Assembly: GCF_000420705.1 (NCBI RefSeq)
Contig: NZ_ATVL01000006.1
Span: forward strand, 124,001-188,000
DNA: 64,000 bases
Reading direction: 5' to 3'
Source of the DNA: Hymenobacter norwichensis DSM 15439
GTDB lineage: Bacteria; Bacteroidota; Bacteroidia; Cytophagales; Hymenobacteraceae
In this document: positions 60,879 to 64,000 of the stretch, one piece after another
Layout of the letters: each line of letters opens with the position of its first letter
Numbering within the stretch: the first letter of the stretch is position 1
The notes under the pieces: model-generated
The model's input: only the letters and a program-made list of their open reading frames with translations
What the model was told of the DNA's origin: nothing
The model's database searches: none
Position numbers and translations under genes: made by a program

Positions 60879-61667
60879 ATGGATTTGCAGCTACACAACA
60901 AGGTGATTATCGTAACTGGGGGCGCTAAGGGGATAGGCGAGGGTATTACGCGGGTACTGGCAGCAGAAGGTGCTATTCCGGTGATAGTAGGCCGCAACGC
61001 CACCGATAATACCGCGTTGGTGGCTTCAATTGAGGCAGCTGGTGGCCAAGCTGCTGCTGTAACAGCCGAACTCTCTGACCCTGCCGCCTGTGAGCGGGCG
61101 GTGCAGGAAGTGGTAGCGCAGTTCGGCCGGATTGAGGGATTGGTAAACAATGCCGGCGTAAACGACGGAGTAGGACTGGAGAGTGGTGACTATCACCGCT
61201 TTATTGCTAGTTTGCACCGCAATGTGGTGCATTATTATCTAATGGCCCATCATGCCCTACCGGAGCTGAAGAAGTCGAAGGGGGCTATTGTGAATATCAC
61301 CTCCAAAACGGCTGAAACCGGGCAGGGCAACACCTCAGCCTACGCCGCCGCCAATGGTGGGCGCAATGCCCTCACCCGAGAGTGGGCCGTGGAACTGCTC
61401 AAATACAGCATCCGGGTGAATGCCGTGATGGTGGCCGAATGCTGGACGCCCGCCTACGAAACCTGGATTGCCACCCTAGATCAGCCGGAAGAGAAGTTAC
61501 GCGAAATCACCAGCAAGATTCCGCTGGAAAACCGTATGACCACGGCCGAGGAAATAGCCAACACCACTGCTTTCCTACTGTCGGCGTGCAGCAGCCATAC
61601 CACCGGTCAAATCATCCATGTAGATGGCGGGTATGTGCACTTAGACCGAGCATTAGCCAATGCCTGA
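60879..61667 (+). CDS. SDR-family protein resembling L-fucose dehydrogenase, catalytic Lys replaced by Asn
   Basis: A 262-residue SDR. The cofactor motif is GGAKGIGEG, followed by NNAGVNDGVGL. Ser142 (NITSK) and Tyr155 are present, but the YxxxK lysine is Asn159 (SAYAAANGGRNALTREWAVE). The phrases KTAETGQGNTSAY, then YETWIATLDQPEEKL, and SSHTTGQIIHVDGGYVHLDR resemble Bacteroidota L-fucose-dehydrogenase-type SDRs. As the third gene of a same-strand cluster it could catalyse the first step of the pathway. The missing lysine means activity is uncertain. The lactonase, dehydratase and transporter genes are not here. Confidence 0.65.
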   Translation: MDLQLHNKVIIVTGGAKGIGEGITRVLAAEGAIPVIVGRNATDNTALVASIEAAGGQAAAVTAELSDPAACERAVQEVVAQFGRIEGLVNNAGVNDGVGLESGDYHRFIASLHRNVVHYYLMAHHALPELKKSKGAIVNITSKTAETGQGNTSAYAAANGGRNALTREWAVELLKYSIRVNAVMVAECWTPAYETWIATLDQPEEKLREITSKIPLENRMTTAEEIANTTAFLLSACSSHTTGQIIHVDGGYVHLDRALANA

Positions 61668-62141
61668 TACTTGTAAAAAGGCTAAAATCCAGAATGATAG
61701 ATAAGTGAATTTTACTACTTTGTAGAAATAGTAATACCACCTATAATATTGTAATGTACTGTATTGTAGTAACTTATATATCCGGGTGCAACCAACATTA
61801 TAGTGCAAGGCGACTTCTATCGGTCATTTAAGGATAGATGATAGGTTCATCAGCTATGGCAACCTCAGATCTGGTAATAATCTAGTGAGAAATATAAATT
61901 TTATATAACTGCATATTTCAGGGTAGCAGGACAGTATGCAAGCAACTAGCTGCTGACACATGATTTCGGTGATATCAGATGGCAATTATGCTATTTCCTG
62001 GATAGCTGGATAATACCAATTTTTACATTATATCAATATTCCTAAAAAAACTTGGACTAACGCTTTTGAAAATAGAAATTAGTCTGCTAATATTGTTGCA
62101 CTGAAATATAAAATTGTTTACTGAAAGTAATACTGCGAGTT
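61668..62141 (+). promoter_or_regulatory. 474-base AT-rich upstream region of the exosortase locus
   Basis: No coding frame or RNA gene. The composition drops sharply in GC compared with the genes on either side, over nearly the whole stretch. TATTGTTG at 62091-62098 (seven of eight to TAnnTTTG) is a weak candidate -7 element for the sugar transferase. The length and composition suggest a regulated promoter region or an acquired boundary. Confidence 0.4.
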
Positions 62142-62813
62142 ATGATCTCCGTACTACGCTTGAAGGAGGTTGAGGGAGTTGAAAGCATACATTATTCTCA
62201 ACAGTCTCCGGTAGTACTGGGGGCTTTTATACGCAAGCGCATATTTGACATTTTATTTGCTGGCTTAGTAGCGGTTTTCCTTTTGAGCTGGCTGGTACCT
62301 CTAATTGCTTTATGCATCAAGCTAGATTCACGAGGACCGGTGTTTTTCCGTCAGTTACGCACTGGCAAGCACGGTAAGCCCTTCTATTGTTTGAAGTTTC
62401 GCAGCATGCGCACCAGCGCCGACGCCGACCGCAAGCAAGCCAGCAAGCACGATAGCCGTATCACGCCGATAGGGGCCTTTCTGCGCAAAACTAGCCTTGA
62501 TGAACTGCCGCAGTTCTTTAATGTGCTGAAAGGTGAAATGTCAGTGGTTGGCCCTCGGCCGCACATGCTGCGGCATACCGAGGATTACGCTCGTATCATC
62601 GACAACTTCATGGACCGGCACCTGATTATGCCTGGAATTACCGGCCTGGCCCAGATATCAGGTTACCGGGGTGAAACCAAAGAAGTGCGCGCCATGGCCA
62701 ATCGGGTACGCGCTGATATTCAATACCTGCGTAACTGGTCGTTTTTTTTGGACCTCAAAATTGTGATGCTCACCGTATTACAAGTTTTCAAGCCTGACGA
62801 GCACACTTTTTAA
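62142..62813 (+). CDS. undecaprenyl-phosphate sugar phosphotransferase (bacterial sugar transferase family)
   Basis: A 223-residue short-form initiating sugar transferase (PF02397), which loads the first sugar-1-phosphate onto undecaprenyl phosphate. One membrane/re-entrant segment (about 30-54, ILFAGLVAVFLLSWLVPLIA) is followed by the catalytic blocks GPVFFRQLRTGKHGKPFYCL, then KFRSM, LRKTSLDELPQFFNVLKGEM, SVVGPRPHM and MPGITGLAQISGYRG. It ends with DLKIVMLTV. It lacks the N-terminal membrane domain of WcaJ. It stands directly before the PID-CTERM and exosortase genes, the usual pairing of exosortases with exopolysaccharide genes. Confidence 0.9.
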   Translation: MISVLRLKEVEGVESIHYSQQSPVVLGAFIRKRIFDILFAGLVAVFLLSWLVPLIALCIKLDSRGPVFFRQLRTGKHGKPFYCLKFRSMRTSADADRKQASKHDSRITPIGAFLRKTSLDELPQFFNVLKGEMSVVGPRPHMLRHTEDYARIIDNFMDRHLIMPGITGLAQISGYRGETKEVRAMANRVRADIQYLRNWSFFLDLKIVMLTVLQVFKPDEHTF

Positions 62814-62915
62814 GACTGTGCCTTTTGTAGGCTACTGTAGGCCTTGCTATTAGTTATAATCCGCTCTGAATTCGCCAATACCTGTTTTCTCTTTTCCATA
62901 TTTATCTCTCCCTTC

Positions 62916-63185
62916 ATGAAGTTTGTTTCCACGCTAGCCCGATTGGGTGCGGTCATGCTATTTGTATTGCAGGCCAACTTACCCGCTCACGCCCTTAACC
63001 CAATCTTCGAAATTCACGTGCATGGTCCTGGCTGCCAGCCTGGGTGCGGCTCTGGTAATAATCCAGCTCCTAGTCCTACTGGCGCTCCTATTGATGGTGG
63101 TGTTTCCTTGTTGCTAGCTGGCGGCGCGGCGTATGCTGTACGTCGTATTCGCAAGGGCAACAAACAGGCTTCTGCGGTTCAATAA
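62916..63185 (+). CDS. PID-CTERM sorting-signal protein (exosortase substrate)
   Basis: An 89-residue protein starting at MKFVSTLARLGAVMLFVLQA; 24 codons of open frame upstream are not used. The signal peptide ends at AHA (26). A short mature stretch contains His34, His36, Cys40 and Cys44. The C-terminal tripartite sorting signal has APID (57-60), a hydrophobic helix GGVSLLLAGGAAYAV (61-75) and the basic tail RRIRK (76-80). This fits the Bacteroidota PID-CTERM type. After both cuts only about 30 residues would remain. An exosortase gene follows directly, so this is the likely dedicated substrate. Confidence 0.8.
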   Translation: MKFVSTLARLGAVMLFVLQANLPAHALNPIFEIHVHGPGCQPGCGSGNNPAPSPTGAPIDGGVSLLLAGGAAYAVRRIRKGNKQASAVQ

Positions 63186-63191
63186 GTAGCA

Positions 63192-63234
63192 TGAGCGAGC
63201 AGGTGGTTGCTACCGCTTGCTCGCTCACCTTTTT
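63192..63234 (+). terminator. intrinsic terminator between the sorting-signal gene and the exosortase gene
   Basis: Arms 63192-63206 and 63213-63227 pair over 15 bases (two G-T wobbles), then CCTTTTTGC. An ATG at 63191 opens the longer exosortase frame but sits at the base of this stem, so the ATG at 63245 is the better start. The element should reduce read-through into the exosortase gene. Confidence 0.7.
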
Positions 63235-63244
63235 GCTTAACGCT

Positions 63245-63784
63245 ATGCCTACTTTGCATCCCCTGTTACGGTTTGCGCTTCTTTCTATTGGCTTCTATTT
63301 AGTGTGGTTTTTCGGTTATGAGCATTACCTCGCCATCGATGGGCGGCTGGATGACGTCCTGACCCACAATATTGCAGCCGTAAGCGCGGCCATTCTTCGC
63401 CTGTTGGGTTTCCCAGCTGCCGTATCACCAACCCAGGCCAACCTGATTTTGCTGGCCAACCAACCTACCGTATTCATTGGAGCCTACTGCGACGGGATGG
63501 TGCTATATGCGCTGTTCAGCGGCTTTGTACTGGCTTTTCCAGGTGGTGGCTGGCATAAGCTCTGGTTTGTGCCACTGGGTGTATTCCTGATTTACAGTGT
63601 CAATATCCTGCGGATTGTGGCCTTATGCCTGAATCATCAGTATTCGCACCAAACTGTTGATTTCAATCACCATTACACCTTTACCTTCATTGTGTACGGG
63701 TTTATTTTCCTGCTCTGGATTTGGTGGGCCACTCGGTTGGCTGCGCGCAATTCAACAAGTCCCGCGCAGCATGCTCATGCGTGA
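63245..63784 (+). CDS. exosortase family protein (XrtX-like)
   Basis: A 179-residue multispanning membrane protease/transpeptidase that cuts C-terminal sorting signals. The exosortase catalytic triad is visible: Cys82 in TVFIGAYCDGMVLYALFSGF, Arg123 in YSVNILRIVALCLN, and histidine 142/143 in VDFNHHYTFTFIVYG. Hydrophobic segments lie at about 9-25, 85-100, 107-130 and 146-165. The start is chosen at 63245, after a terminator hairpin; a start at 63191 would add 18 residues. The gene is preceded by its likely PID-CTERM substrate. Its stop overlaps the start of the next gene. Confidence 0.85.
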   Translation: MPTLHPLLRFALLSIGFYLVWFFGYEHYLAIDGRLDDVLTHNIAAVSAAILRLLGFPAAVSPTQANLILLANQPTVFIGAYCDGMVLYALFSGFVLAFPGGGWHKLWFVPLGVFLIYSVNILRIVALCLNHQYSHQTVDFNHHYTFTFIVYGFIFLLWIWWATRLAARNSTSPAQHAHA

Positions 63785-64000
63785 ATACCAACCAACTGCA
63801 ATGCCGCCGCTATCAGCTTCCTCTATCGATAGAAGCTGGTTGTGGCGCGGTGCGGGTAGCGTGGCCCTGGTAGCATTACTGCTGGTGGCTACTTTGTCTA
63901 ACGAAGCAGTTTACAGCGTGCTCGGAAATTTTTGGCAGCAAATATTCGAGCTGTTGGGCATCAAACAAACTGCTGCAGCCCCCGCCGCGGAAACCTCGGT
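63777..64000 (+). CDS. exosortase-associated membrane protein, N-terminal part (cut by the window end)
   Basis: The frame beginning ATG CGT GAA TAC at 63777 (or ATG at 63771, or 63801) is open to the last base. It overlaps the exosortase stop by 8 bases, which indicates translational coupling. The visible part starts MREYQPTAMPPLSASSIDRS, then shows one hydrophobic helix (GAGSVALVALLLVATL) and a second, weaker one before an alanine/proline-rich stretch. It probably corresponds to the membrane protein found beside XrtX-type exosortases. The function is unknown. Confidence 0.6.
   Translation, partial: MREYQPTAMPPLSASSIDRSWLWRGAGSVALVALLLVATLSNEAVYSVLGNFWQQIFELLGIKQTAAAPAAETS

Noticed and set aside
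63191-63244. Upstream ATG of the exosortase frame as the real start
   Set aside because: It lies at the base of an intrinsic terminator stem, and the added 18 residues do not look like exosortase sequence.

Overview
The window looks like a chromosome segment of a Hymenobacter-type bacterium (Bacteroidota, Cytophagales). Several things point there: high-GC coding DNA, T9SS type A sorting domains on two secreted proteins, the giant translocon/gliding protein SprA, a TonB-dependent receptor with an N-terminal carboxypeptidase-regulatory domain, LytTR two-component pairs, TAnnTTTG -7 promoter elements, and almost no Shine-Dalgarno sites. I see no insertion sequence, prophage, CRISPR array, rRNA or tRNA.

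Layout. 1-7.4 kb: the end of an outer-membrane barrel gene, ppk1 with a SixA-like phosphatase, an M43 metalloprotease exported by T9SS, hflX, and a membrane-anchored cytochrome c. 7.6-13.2 kb: a family-4 glycosyltransferase and rfbC, murF, and a large VCBS/FG-GAP protein with a T9SS tail. 13.2-20.5 kb: an omega-amidase/aminotransferase pair, a six-PAS histidine kinase, msrA and small proteins. 20.6-26.1 kb: a metallopeptidase-propeller-barrel protein, lipoproteins, an intradiol-dioxygenase-like lipoprotein and a pirin-like cupin. 26.2-32.2 kb: a LytS/LytTR pair, an orphan LytTR regulator and a PAS-kinase-REC-Hpt hybrid. 32.5-38.9 kb: moxR, an ECF sigma/anti-sigma pair, a methyltransferase, a flippase and a second family-4 glycosyltransferase. 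39-46.9 kb: a TonB receptor with a beta-helix lipoprotein, yicC, and an M28 peptidase. 45.6-58.6 kb: the housekeeping block maeB-ruvA-sprA-gcvH-vanZ-M28, all on the minus strand. 59-61.7 kb: two SDR enzymes around a fumarylacetoacetase-fold hydrolase, resembling part of the non-phosphorylating L-fucose pathway. 62.1 kb to the right edge: a sugar transferase, a tiny PID-CTERM sorting-signal protein, an exosortase and the start of a membrane protein.

Two surface-export themes recur. One is the type IX route: cargo at 3.7 and 10.9 kb and SprA at 48-55 kb. The other is the exosortase locus at the right edge, which is the most system-like unit here. It is cut off by the window end.

The most unusual non-coding structure is a set of long, perfect or near-perfect inverted repeats (23-36 bp arms) at gene ends. 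Their sequences are unrelated to one another, and several include stop codons. Alongside them are short arrays of degenerate words repeating every 8 or 9 bp. These arrays lie beside, or inside, some of the palindromes. I know of no named element class that they match.
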